This document shows, piece after piece, positions 1 through 7,606 of a stretch of DNA of 64,000 nucleotides. The stretch's first letter is position 1. Every line of letters starts with the position of its first letter. Location of the stretch: the NCBI GenBank assembly GCA_004557125.1, contig SFET01000012.1, positions 1 through 64,000 on the forward strand, in the 5' to 3' direction. Origin of the DNA: Clostridiales bacterium (GTDB taxonomy: Bacteria > Bacillota > Clostridia > Christensenellales > Aristaeellaceae). A model generated the notes under the pieces. The model was given only the letters and a program-made list of their open reading frames with translations. It was not told the origin of the DNA and did not search any database. Made by a program: the position numbers and the translations under genes.

Positions 1-751
1 GTCGATCATCGGATCGGTGGAATAGACGGCCATCTTGGTGCGGAAGCCGGCCTCGCGGGCGATGGACTTGATCTGCACCACGCCGGTGACGATCTCGGGC
101 ACCTCAATTTCGAACAGGCGCTTCACCAGACCCGGATGGGTGCGGCTGACAAACACCTGCGGGCCGCGGCCCATGCGGGAGACCTCCAGCACGTAGACCT
201 TGATGCGGTCGTTGACGCTCAGATCCTCGGTGGGCATCTGCTGGGAGGGCTCGATCAGTCCCTCCACGCGGCCCAGCTCCACATAGACCTGCTTGTTTTC
301 GATGCGCTGCACGATCGCCGTGAGGATTTCATTTTCCTTCTGGCTGTATTCATCGTAGATCACGCCGCGCTCGGCCTCGCGCAGATGCTGCACGACCACC
401 TGCTTGCCCGTCTGGGCGGCGATGCGGCCGAAGTTGCGGGGCGTCACGGGAACCTCCACCAGGTCGCCGATCTCGTACTGCGGGCGAATCTCCCGGGCGT
501 CCGCCAGGGACATCTCGCACTGGGGATCGTTGACCTCCTCCACCACCATCTTGCGGGAGTACACCTCCACCTGACCCTTCTGGGGATCGATGACGGCGCG
601 CGTTGGCGGTCTTGCCGAAGTTCTTTTTATATGCGGAAATCAGCGCGGATTCGATCGCGGAATACAACACTTCCTTGTTGATTCTGCGCTCCTTCGCCAT
701 CGCGTCCAATGCGCTGAAAAATTCAACGGAATCAATTCCACCGTTTGCCAT
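1..751 (-). CDS. nusA: Transcription termination/antitermination factor NusA, N-terminal part, frameshifted
   Basis: NusA binds RNA polymerase and nascent RNA and controls pausing, termination and antitermination. The gene runs off the left edge, so only the N-terminal domain and the start of S1 are present. It starts at ATG 751 after an AGGAGG site, with the first residues reading MANGGIDSVEFFSALDAMAK. The frame is right up to FGKTAN, then must shift near 594-602 to resume with VIDPQKGQVEVYSRKMV and the rest of NusA down to position 1. Two bases appear to be missing in a GCGCGC run. The protein is conserved on both sides and normally essential, so a sequencing or assembly error is likely. 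It follows rimP by 24 bp, the usual rimP-nusA order. Confidence 0.9.
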
Positions 752-775
752 TTGGGTTTCCTCCTGATTCTTATC

Positions 776-1270
776 TTACGGTCCCACAGGAGCGTCGTCC
801 TTGAGATCCTCTTCGCTAAATTCAATGACCGGCCGCACGATGGCCACGTCCTTCTTCGGGAAGGAGAGCGTCTCCCCGTCCCCGGTTTCGATTTCGATCA
901 TGCCGTCCCGCAGGCCGATGAGGCCGCCGCGGAACTGCTTTGCACCGTTCACCGGCCGGTAGGTCTTGAGCTCGACCTCCAGGCCCTCGGCGCGTTCAAA
1001 GTCGCGCTCGCTCTTGAGCGGCCGGTCCGCACCCGGCGAGGAGACCTCCATGAAGTCGTACTCCACGTTCTCCACCAGCGGCTGGATCCTGCGGTGATAG
1101 GCTTCCAGCTCGTTCAGGGAAATGCCGTCCGGCTTTTCGATAAAAAAGCGCAGGAAATGCCCCGTCGGCTCCTTGACCAGCTCAACATCCACCAGTTCCA
1201 CATTCTGTTCGTCCGCGATCCGTTGGGCGATTTTCTCCGCTTCCCTGACGGACATTGCTTTCTTCGGCAA
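776..1270 (-). CDS. rimP: Ribosome maturation factor RimP
   Basis: RimP helps assemble the 30S ribosomal subunit. The 164-residue product has the family pattern: an N-terminal half with ELVDVELVKEPTGHFLRFFI and the segment VSSPGADRPLKSERDF, then a C-terminal SH3-like barrel containing GGLIGL and IEIETGDGETLSFP. I chose the TTG at 1270 because GGAGGG lies six bases upstream of it; an in-frame ATG at 1255 lacks such a site, and the ATG at 1351 would add a non-homologous tail. It is the first gene of a rimP-nusA operon with a promoter at 1417-1445 and a hairpin in the leader. Confidence 0.9.
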   Translation of the reverse strand: MPKKAMSVREAEKIAQRIADEQNVELVDVELVKEPTGHFLRFFIEKPDGISLNELEAYHRRIQPLVENVEYDFMEVSSPGADRPLKSERDFERAEGLEVELKTYRPVNGAKQFRGGLIGLRDGMIEIETGDGETLSFPKKDVAIVRPVIEFSEEDLKDDAPVGP

Positions 1271-1370
1271 GGCGATCCCTCCGCTCTCAAGGCGTTCACT
1301 GACACACAAAACAGGTCTTTGCGTCTGTCCTTCCGTGCAAAAACCTCTCAATCACGGGCCTAAAAACACA

Positions 1371-1387
1371 CCGCCGAAATTCGGCGG
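1371..1387 (-). promoter_or_regulatory. Hairpin in rimP leader, possible attenuator
   Basis: A perfect 17-bp palindrome (CCGCCGAA/TTCGGCGG) lies between the rimP promoter and gene. Read on the minus strand it is followed by TGTGTTTTTA, resembling an intrinsic terminator inside the leader. Premature termination before rimP is an inference. Confidence 0.45.
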
Positions 1388-1416
1388 TCGCGATTGCCCT
1401 GTTCTGTTCCTAAGCT

Positions 1417-1445
1417 ATTATAACACGCATTGGATCCAATTACAA
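1417..1445 (-). promoter_or_regulatory. Promoter of rimP-nusA
   Basis: Minus-strand -10 TATAAT at 1422-1417 and -35 TTGTAA at 1445-1440, separated by 17 bp. It sits about 150 bp upstream of rimP and points at it. Confidence 0.6.
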
Positions 1446-1501
1446 CCAAAAAATTTGAGGTTTACGGTCGCTTTGTGTTATATTCTGGCGTTGCAGGGCA
1501 C

Positions 1502-2773
1502 TCAGAGCAGCGGATCCTCGTACTGAATCCGCTCGATGTGCGCGCCCAGGCTCTTGAGTTTTTCGTCGATGCGCTCATAGCCGCGCAGGATGTAGCTCAC
1601 GCCGCCGATCTCGGTCACACCCTCGGCCATCAGGCCCGCAACCACCATCGCCGCGCCCGCGCGCAGGTCGGTGGCGTTCACGCGGGAGCCCACCAGGTGG
1701 TTCACGCCGGTGATGATGGCGCTGGATTCGATGGTGCGCACGTTCGCGCCCATCTTGCGCAGCTCGTCCAGGAAGCGGAAGCGGGATTCAAAGATGGTCT
1801 CGGTGACGATGCTGGTGCCGTTGGCCACGGTCAGCAGCGCCGAGAGGGGCTGCTGCAGATCCGTGGGGAAGCCCGGATAGCCCTGGGTCTTGACGTTTAC
1901 GGCCCGGAACACCCGGTTGGAGCGCACGCGGATCCAGTCGTCCTCGCTGGCCACGTTCACGCCCATCTCCAGCAGCTTTGCCGACAGCGACTCCATGTGG
2001 GTGGGAATCGCGCCGGTGATGAGCACGTCGTCGCCCGCCGCGGCCGCAGCGATCATCAGCGTGCCGGTCTCGATCTGATCGGGCACCACGGTGTAGTTTG
2101 CGCCGTGGAGCTGCCGTCCACCGCGGATGCGGATCACATCGGTGCCCGCGCCCTTGACGTACGCGCCCATGCTGGAGAGGAAGTTGGCCAGATCCACGAT
2201 ATGCGGCTCCTTGGCGGCATTATGTATGCACGTCAGGCCGGATGCGGAGACCGCGGTCAGCATGGAGTTGACCGTCGCGCCCACGCTGGGCATATCCAGG
2301 AAGATGTCCCCGCCCAGCATCTCGTCCGCAGTGGCCACCAGCACGCCGCCCAGGGTTTCCACCTTTGCACCCAGGGTGCACATTCCCTTGATGGTCTGAT
2401 CGATGGGCCGCGCGCCGATGTCGCAGCCGCCCGGCAGCGGAACCTCCGCCCGGTGGAACAGCCCCAGCAGCACCGGAGCCAGATAATAGGAAGCGCGCAT
2501 CTTGCCGGCCAGCTCGTAGGGCGGGTTGAACTTATCCACCGTGCGCGGATCCACCCAGAGGGTATTGTCCCTGAAATCCACGTGCGCGCCCAGCCATTTG
2601 AGCATCTCGATGATGACATGAACATCGTTGATATCCGGGATATTTTCGATTGTGGAGGGGGAATCCGCCAGCAGCGCCGCCGGGATGATGGCCACCGCGG
2701 CGTTCTTGCCGCCGCTGACCGCGACCTCGCCCTCGAGGCGTTCGTTGCCGTAAATTCGCAGCTTTTCCTTCAT
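1502..2773 (-). CDS. murA: UDP-N-acetylglucosamine 1-carboxyvinyltransferase MurA
   Basis: MurA transfers enolpyruvate from PEP to UDP-GlcNAc, the first committed step of peptidoglycan synthesis, in the cytoplasm. The 423-residue product has normal length. Visible hallmarks are the substrate lysine-asparagine pair in SGGKNAAVA near residue 23 and the catalytic cysteine in PLPGGCDIGARPID near residue 117, which is also the target of fosfomycin in this family. The C-terminal SYILRGYERIDEKL is typical. The start is either ATG 2773, giving the family-like MKEKLRIYG, or ATG 2785 four codons upstream; neither has a strong ribosome site. It stands alone, convergent with nothing, upstream of rimP on the same strand. 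Confidence 0.95.
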   Translation of the reverse strand: MKEKLRIYGNERLEGEVAVSGGKNAAVAIIPAALLADSPSTIENIPDINDVHVIIEMLKWLGAHVDFRDNTLWVDPRTVDKFNPPYELAGKMRASYYLAPVLLGLFHRAEVPLPGGCDIGARPIDQTIKGMCTLGAKVETLGGVLVATADEMLGGDIFLDMPSVGATVNSMLTAVSASGLTCIHNAAKEPHIVDLANFLSSMGAYVKGAGTDVIRIRGGRQLHGANYTVVPDQIETGTLMIAAAAAGDDVLITGAIPTHMESLSAKLLEMGVNVASEDDWIRVRSNRVFRAVNVKTQGYPGFPTDLQQPLSALLTVANGTSIVTETIFESRFRFLDELRKMGANVRTIESSAIITGVNHLVGSRVNATDLRAGAAMVVAGLMAEGVTEIGGVSYILRGYERIDEKLKSLGAHIERIQYEDPLL

Positions 2774-2891
2774 ATCCTCATCCATCCGGCGCAGGCCGGC
2801 CCCTTTCCCATATCAGGCGCAGAGCAGGTTTGCAAAGGGCAATCTCTGCACATATACGCATATAAAGCGTCCGCGATGCACGCCGGACGCG

Positions 2892-2919
2892 AAAAAACAA
2901 CGCCGAAAATTCCGTTGTT
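2892..2919 (-). terminator. Terminator-like hairpin in murA leader
   Basis: On the minus strand AACAACG and CGTTGTT form a 7-bp stem with a 10-nt loop, followed by six Ts (plus-strand A run at 2892-2897). No gene lies upstream on this strand, so it may be an attenuator of murA or the remnant of an older arrangement. Confidence 0.4.
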
Positions 2920-2937
2920 CCGCTTATTAATTATTAA

Positions 2938-3006
2938 TGATTCGGCAAGCCGCAGGCTTGGCCGGGTCGGCGGGCCACGCAGGAAGCACGCCGACAATCA
3001 TTATAC
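2938..3006 (+). repeat. Dispersed palindromic repeat, copy 1
   Basis: This ~69-bp unit contains two dyads: CAAGCC-GCA-GGCTTG and an outer GTCGGCG...CGCCGAC pair. Its ends carry AATGATT and AATCATTATA, which are roughly inverted. It is almost identical to the unit at 3011-3078 and similar to the inverted unit at 32693-32766. It lies in the 444-bp space between murA and a divergent hydrolase gene and has no coding capacity. Confidence 0.85.
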
Positions 3007-3010
3007 GTTA

Positions 3011-3078
3011 TGATTAGGCAAGCCGCAGGCTTGGCCGGGTCGGCGGGCCCGCAGGCAGCACGCCGACAATCATTATAC
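3011..3078 (+). repeat. Dispersed palindromic repeat, copy 2
   Basis: A direct repeat of the previous unit after four bases. Both internal stems are perfect here: CAAGCC/GGCTTG, and GTCGGCG with CGCCGAC around a 15-nt loop. The ends TATGATT and AATCATTATA form an imperfect terminal inverted repeat, so it resembles either a REP sequence or a very small MITE. Confidence 0.85.
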
Positions 3079-3149
3079 AACAGTTTCCCCATTCCTGCAA
3101 GATATTTTGTGTTGAGCTTTGCGTTTGCCCTGTAAAAACGCGGTTTTCA

Positions 3150-3178
3150 TTGCCAAACTGGCCGACGTATGCTAAAAT
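3150..3178 (+). promoter_or_regulatory. Promoter of alpha/beta hydrolase gene
   Basis: -35 TTGCCA at 3150-3155, 17-bp spacer, -10 TAAAAT at 3173-3178 preceded by an extended TG. It is 40 bp upstream of the hydrolase start. Confidence 0.7.
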
Positions 3179-3217
3179 GATGTCAATATTCTTAGAATAG
3201 GTGAGGTGTGCGCTTCA

Positions 3218-4042
3218 GTGGCCGAGGAAAGTCAGTATCTGTCCTTTCGCGGAATCCGCGTGCACTTTCGCATCTGTTCGCCCGAGGATCCGCCCGCACA
3301 CCGGGTGATGCTTCTGTCCTCGCCGCTGATCAGCACCTTCCACTGGCGCAAGATCGTTCCGGAGCTTACGCAGCTGGGTTGCCTGACGGTGTGCATCGAC
3401 CTGCCCGGCTTCGGCCGCAGCGACTGCAATCGCGACGTCCCCCAGGACGGGATCATGCGCGCCAACATGCTCTGGGGCGTGCTGGACGAGATCGACCGGC
3501 AGAGCGACGCGCCCGATTCCATGTGGCACCTCATCGGCCACAGCAGCGCCTGCGCAACCGTGCTGGAGATGGCGGCGCTCTACCCCGACAGCGTCAAATC
3601 CCAGGTGCACATCGCGCCGCTTCTGACCACGTCGGAGGTGACCCAGGCCGAACCCCCTGCGCGCTGGTACCAGCAGACCGTGCTGGTGAAGGAGAACTTC
3701 CGCCGCATGATCGAGCGCTGCTCCGGCTATCCCATGGACGACTACATCGTGGACCGCATGCGCGCGCCGCTGATGCGCCCCGGCGGCCGCGAGAGCTTCC
3801 TCAACATGCTGCGCGCCGGCCGCGAGGCGCCGGATTGCGACCTGGGCTTCTGCCCGGCGATGGTGATCCTGGGCGGTCGCGACGCCATGCTGACGCAGTC
3901 CGCACGCGCCCAGATCGACGCGCACCTCTCCGGCGCAGAGACCCACATCCTCAAATCCGCCGGGCACTTCCCCATGGAGACCCACAGCAAGGCGCTGCGG
4001 GACTACCTGCGGGGCTGGATCCGGTACAACGCGCAGGAATGA
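3218..4042 (+). CDS. Alpha/beta hydrolase
   Basis: A 274-residue alpha/beta-hydrolase fold protein of unknown substrate. The nucleophile elbow GHSSA is in LIGHSSACATV near residue 105, the acid is in LGGRDAMLT near 222, and the catalytic histidine is in KSAGHFPMETH near 250. There is no signal peptide or membrane segment, so it is cytoplasmic. I chose GTG 3218 because AGGTGAGG ends about 11 bases upstream; GTG 3206 is possible but abuts that site. It has its own promoter and begins a run of plus-strand genes (methyltransferase, DUF436). Esterase, haloperoxidase-like or C-C hydrolase activity cannot be told apart by eye. Confidence 0.85.
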   Translation: MAEESQYLSFRGIRVHFRICSPEDPPAHRVMLLSSPLISTFHWRKIVPELTQLGCLTVCIDLPGFGRSDCNRDVPQDGIMRANMLWGVLDEIDRQSDAPDSMWHLIGHSSACATVLEMAALYPDSVKSQVHIAPLLTTSEVTQAEPPARWYQQTVLVKENFRRMIERCSGYPMDDYIVDRMRAPLMRPGGRESFLNMLRAGREAPDCDLGFCPAMVILGGRDAMLTQSARAQIDAHLSGAETHILKSAGHFPMETHSKALRDYLRGWIRYNAQE

Positions 4043-4132
4043 TGATGGACGGGGAGCAGGCTTCCCCGCCACGACCTTTCGCTTCTCAGACCGGCATCCG
4101 CCGGTATGATTCGATCTTTCCGAGGTGATCCT

Positions 4133-4861
4133 ATGCCGAAACTAGAACCCTACTCCCGAAAGCTGACTTACAGCTACGCCCTGGGCGTGTTTCCGTCGCT
4201 GATGCTGATGGAGGCCCAGCCCCAGCGCGCGCTGCGCCTGCTGCTGCACCCCGACGGCCTGAAGAACGAGGGCGTGGTCAAGCTGCGCGAGATGTGCGCT
4301 GCGCGGGGCGTGCGCGAGGAGATGGCCGAGCGCGTGCTGCGAAGGGAATCCAAGAAGGACAACTGCTTCGCCGCGCTGGTGTTCGAAAAGTTCGATTCCG
4401 ACCTCGATCCCGCCGCCTGCCACGCGGTGCTCTGCCAGATCTCCGACAGCGGCAACCTGGGCACGGCCATGCGGTCTCTGCTGGGCTTCGGCATCCGGGA
4501 CGTGGCGCTGATCCGGCCCTGCGTGGACGTGTTCGAGCCCCACGCGCTGCGCGCGTCCATGGGCGCGTTCTACAAGCTGCGCGTGCACACCTACGATACC
4601 TTCGCCGACTACCGCGCCGCCCATCCGGATCGGCTGCTGTTCCCTTTCATGCTGGACGGCGCGATCCCGCTGAACGAGGCCGCGCGCGGTGCAAAGCCGC
4701 CCTTTTCGCTGGTGTTCGGCAACGAGCAGACCGGGCTTCCTCCGGAGTTTGCCCAGCTGGGCCAGAGCGTGATGATCCCCCAGAGCAGCGAAATCGATTC
4801 GCTGAATCTGGCGGTGGCTGTCTCGGTGGGCAGCTATGTATTCCTGCATGGAGGCGAGTAA
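4133..4861 (+). CDS. TrmH/SpoU-family RNA 2'-O-methyltransferase
   Basis: A 242-residue SPOUT methyltransferase that should methylate ribose 2'-OH groups in tRNA or rRNA using SAM. The knotted C-terminal domain shows the three SpoU motifs: NLGTAMRSLLGFG near residue 113, LVFGNEQTGLPPEF near 198, and IPQSSEIDSLNLAVAVSVG near 217. The N-terminal ~90 residues are a less conserved substrate-recognition part. ATG 4133 is preceded by GAGGTGATC; an in-frame ATG at 4106 would add nine unlikely residues. The next gene begins three bases after its stop, so the two are translated from one mRNA. The exact RNA target is unknown. Confidence 0.85.
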   Translation: MPKLEPYSRKLTYSYALGVFPSLMLMEAQPQRALRLLLHPDGLKNEGVVKLREMCAARGVREEMAERVLRRESKKDNCFAALVFEKFDSDLDPAACHAVLCQISDSGNLGTAMRSLLGFGIRDVALIRPCVDVFEPHALRASMGAFYKLRVHTYDTFADYRAAHPDRLLFPFMLDGAIPLNEAARGAKPPFSLVFGNEQTGLPPEFAQLGQSVMIPQSSEIDSLNLAVAVSVGSYVFLHGGE

Positions 4862-4863
4862 AG

Positions 4864-5427
4864 ATGGACTATACATTTGACGAAATCTATTCCCAGGTTC
4901 GCGCTGCGGCGGAGGAGCTGCTGGGCGAGGAGCGCGAGCACTTCAATCCGGTGCGGCTGCTGGTCATCGGCGGCTCCTCCAGCGAGATCGCAGGCGGAAC
5001 CATCGGCCACATGAGCACCTACGTCTACGGCGAGGCCGCCGCAAAGGCCGTGTGCGATCTGGCCAAGGAGCGCTGCTTTGCCCCGGCGTTCCAGTGCTGC
5101 GAGCACCTGAACCGCTCGCTGGTGATGGAGCGCGACGAGGCCGAGAGGCGCGGCTACAATATTGTATGCGCCGTTCCCCGCCCGAAGGCCGGCGGATCGC
5201 TGGCCACCGCCGCGTGGAAGCTGCTCAGGCAGCCCGTGCTGGTGGAAAGCATTCAGGCCGACGCGGGCCTGGACGTGGGACTGACGATGATCGGCATGCA
5301 CCTGCGCGCCGTGGCGGTGCCCATCCGGCTCCAGCACAAGTACGTGGGCAGCGCCATCGTGACCGCCGCACGCACACGCCCGCGGCTCATCGGCGGCGCC
5401 CGCGCCGCTTACACCGAGGAGGACTGA
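4864..5427 (+). CDS. DUF436 (YwlG-like) family protein
   Basis: A 187-residue cytoplasmic protein of the DUF436/TIGR01440 family, conserved in Firmicutes but without an established function. Recognisable segments are VIGGSSSEIAGGTIG near residue 36, CEHLNRSLVMER near 79, VPRPKAGGSLATAA near 105 and the end with PIRLQHKYVGSAIVTAARTR PRLIGGARA. The ribosome site GGAGGCGAG lies within the end of the upstream methyltransferase gene, with three bases between the genes. Pairing with an RNA methyltransferase may only reflect co-transcription. Confidence 0.85.
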   Translation: MDYTFDEIYSQVRAAAEELLGEEREHFNPVRLLVIGGSSSEIAGGTIGHMSTYVYGEAAAKAVCDLAKERCFAPAFQCCEHLNRSLVMERDEAERRGYNIVCAVPRPKAGGSLATAAWKLLRQPVLVESIQADAGLDVGLTMIGMHLRAVAVPIRLQHKYVGSAIVTAARTRPRLIGGARAAYTEED

Positions 5428-5467
5428 ACCTCCCCACCGAACCGATTCACGAAAGGAGTGCAGCCTC

Positions 5468-7075
5468 ATGTTTGCCAGGGGGATCAACATCCTGGCCGGT
5501 TCCGCCATGGATCCCGGCAACCTTCCGGTGCCCCGGCCCAACGACGCCCTGGCCGACCGCTGCAATCAGGCGGCGCTGCGCTCGATGCAGGCCGAGGCGG
5601 AGTTCATGCCGCCCTCGGCGCGCATGCAGGAGCCGGAGCGCTACGCCCGCATCCAGCGCGCGCGCCGCGAACAGCTGGAGGCCTTTCTGTGGGTGGAACC
5701 CAACGCAGCCGCGGCGGAGCGCATGCTGGATCTGATCGGCATGATCCTGGAGGAGGGCCGCTGGGCTGAGGGCGCGAAGCCCTTTGACGATCCCGCGCAC
5801 CCCGACATCGACCTTCAGGCGGCCGAGACCGGCGCGCTGCTGGCCTGGACGCTGCGCCGCCACCGCGCGCTGCTGCGCGACGCCGCGCCGAACCTGGTCA
5901 GCGCCATGATCGGCGAGGTGCGCCGGCGGCTGATCTCCCCCATACTGTTGCAGGGCGACTATCCCTTCATGGGAGGCGAGGGCCGCTGTCCGGGGCTGAT
6001 CCTCTCGGATCTGCTGCTGAGCTGTCTGCTGATGGAGGCCAGTCCCTCCCGGCGACAGCAGCCGGTGAAGGCGCTGATGCACCTGCTGGACCGCTGCAAT
6101 CTCACGCCGCCCCGCACGGACGTCCCCCTTCAGGATCGCCTGGCCGACGCCTGTGCTCTGGCGGATCTCGCGCGGCTGCTCAAGCGCCTGACCCGGGGCG
6201 AACTGGATCTGACCCGCGAGGCCCCCGCCGACGCACGCCTGGACGACGTGCTGATCCCCTGGATCGCCAACGAATGTTTCGTCGATCCCGCCGGTGCGGG
6301 CATACAGACCCGCGTCTCCGGCATGGACGTGTTCCGCCTGGGCTACTTCAGCCGGGAGCGGATGCTGTGCGCGCTGGGTGCGCAGCTGCTGCGGCTGAAT
6401 GACCGGCCCTGCTTCAGCGTCACCGGGCGCGTGCTGGCCATGGAGTACACCCGTGCGGCCCAGGACGAGCTCTCCGCACCGCCGCGGCTCAGGCGCGGCG
6501 CTAGCGACGACGGTCGGCTGATGGTCTCCCGCATGGACGGCGTCTTTGCCGCACTTACGGGCACGGGCTGCCGGGCCAATGCCGGCGACATCACCCTGTT
6601 TTACAACAACCTGCCCATCCTGGCCGACGTGGGCGGCGAGGTGCACAGCCTGCCCGAGATCGACGGCGTTGCGCCGCTGCAGCGCCCCCGCGCGGATCTC
6701 GCCTGCGACGCGGACTTCGGTGACGGGCGCGACCTGATGAGCGTGGATCTCACCGACGCCTACCCGGAGGAATGCGGCCTGTCCGCCTGCCAGCGCACGC
6801 TGATGATGATGCGCGGCGAGGGCAGCGTGCATCTGGTGGACGCCTTCGAATTCCTGCGGCCGGCGCGCGAGGTCTGCTTCCGCTTTCTGTGCGTGCAGCG
6901 GCCCATCCCCCTGCACGACAGCGTGCGCCTCGGCCCGATGTCCCTCAGCTGGGACGTCGAACTCGCCCCCGAGGTGGAGGAGCTGCCGGGCGCCGCCGGG
7001 CGCTTCCTGCTCAACTTGCGGCTTGCAAACCCGCCGCGCAGGCTGATCTGCGGCTTCCGCTTCGAGCCGAACTGA
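5468..7075 (+). CDS. Divergent heparinase II/III-like protein of unknown function
   Basis: A 535-residue protein without signal peptide, starting at ATG 5468 after AAGGAG. The first ~330 residues are helix-rich, with many Leu-Ala-Arg heptads (for example LLAWTLRRHRALLRDAAPN), like an alpha/alpha toroid. The rest looks beta-rich and has the pattern GDITLFYNNLPILADVGGEV, which resembles the heparinase II/III segment where an HND-type motif precedes a DG..D.G strand; RTLMMMRGEGSVHLVDAFEF fits the following sheet. The His-Asn-Asp catalytic motif is replaced by RANAGD, so lyase activity is doubtful. Family assignment is inference from pattern only. It is 40 bp after DUF436, probably in the same operon. 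Confidence 0.55.
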   Translation: MFARGINILAGSAMDPGNLPVPRPNDALADRCNQAALRSMQAEAEFMPPSARMQEPERYARIQRARREQLEAFLWVEPNAAAAERMLDLIGMILEEGRWAEGAKPFDDPAHPDIDLQAAETGALLAWTLRRHRALLRDAAPNLVSAMIGEVRRRLISPILLQGDYPFMGGEGRCPGLILSDLLLSCLLMEASPSRRQQPVKALMHLLDRCNLTPPRTDVPLQDRLADACALADLARLLKRLTRGELDLTREAPADARLDDVLIPWIANECFVDPAGAGIQTRVSGMDVFRLGYFSRERMLCALGAQLLRLNDRPCFSVTGRVLAMEYTRAAQDELSAPPRLRRGASDDGRLMVSRMDGVFAALTGTGCRANAGDITLFYNNLPILADVGGEVHSLPEIDGVAPLQRPRADLACDADFGDGRDLMSVDLTDAYPEECGLSACQRTLMMMRGEGSVHLVDAFEFLRPAREVCFRFLCVQRPIPLHDSVRLGPMSLSWDVELAPEVEELPGAAGRFLLNLRLANPPRRLICGFRFEPN

Positions 7076-7208
7076 AAGGCCGCATCCAAGGGACATTCAT
7101 GGAACAGTTCCCGCAGTCGCCTGCTCTGCCGTATCTGTTCTGTCCCGGGATAGGATGACATGGAAGGAAACAGACATACAAATCGGAATTATTGAAGGGG
7201 AAGATGTC

Positions 7209-7400
7209 ATGAATCGCAAGAAAGAGGCTTGCCATTGCAAAAATGTCACATACGGCATGATCGAGGATGCCGTCCGGAACGGAGCGTGCACTTTGCAGCA
7301 GGTCATGGATGTGACCAGTGCGGGCAAGAGCTGTGGAAAATGCAAAGAATTTCTCGAGTATCTTGTCAGAGACATTCTGGAAGAACTGCGAAATGAATAG
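7209..7400 (+). CDS. Bfd-like (2Fe-2S)-binding protein
   Basis: A 63-residue protein made almost only of a bacterioferritin-associated-ferredoxin-type domain. It has the four expected cysteines as CHC near residue 7-9 and SCGKC near 40-44, spaced like the [2Fe-2S] domain of Bfd, NifU and nitrite reductase. Such domains carry electrons or hand over iron-sulfur clusters. I chose ATG 7209 because GAAGGGGAAG precedes it; ATG 7155 would add a tail unlike the family. It is followed by a terminator and has no clear partner nearby. Confidence 0.85.
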   Translation: MNRKKEACHCKNVTYGMIEDAVRNGACTLQQVMDVTSAGKSCGKCKEFLEYLVRDILEELRNE

Positions 7401-7560
7401 ACCGTCCCTATTTCCCGGAATGAAGGATCCGGACGACGGGGACGGCAGATCCCAATGGATCGGATCGGTCCAGGGGCGCACCTCCATGCGGGGCAGACCC
7501 GCATTTGCGCTGCGAAGCAAGGGCATCCCATCCCCTGCACTGCGGCGATCCTTCCAAAGC

Positions 7561-7595
7561 AAACGGCGTGACTTTTGCGGTCGCGCCGTTTCTTT
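7561..7595. terminator. Bidirectional terminator between the Bfd-like gene and larB
   Basis: AAACGGCG at 7561-7568 pairs with CGCCGTTT at 7584-7591, followed by CTTT; the A/T ends allow function on both strands between two convergent genes. Confidence 0.6.
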
Positions 7596-7606
7596 ATAAA
7601 CCGTTT

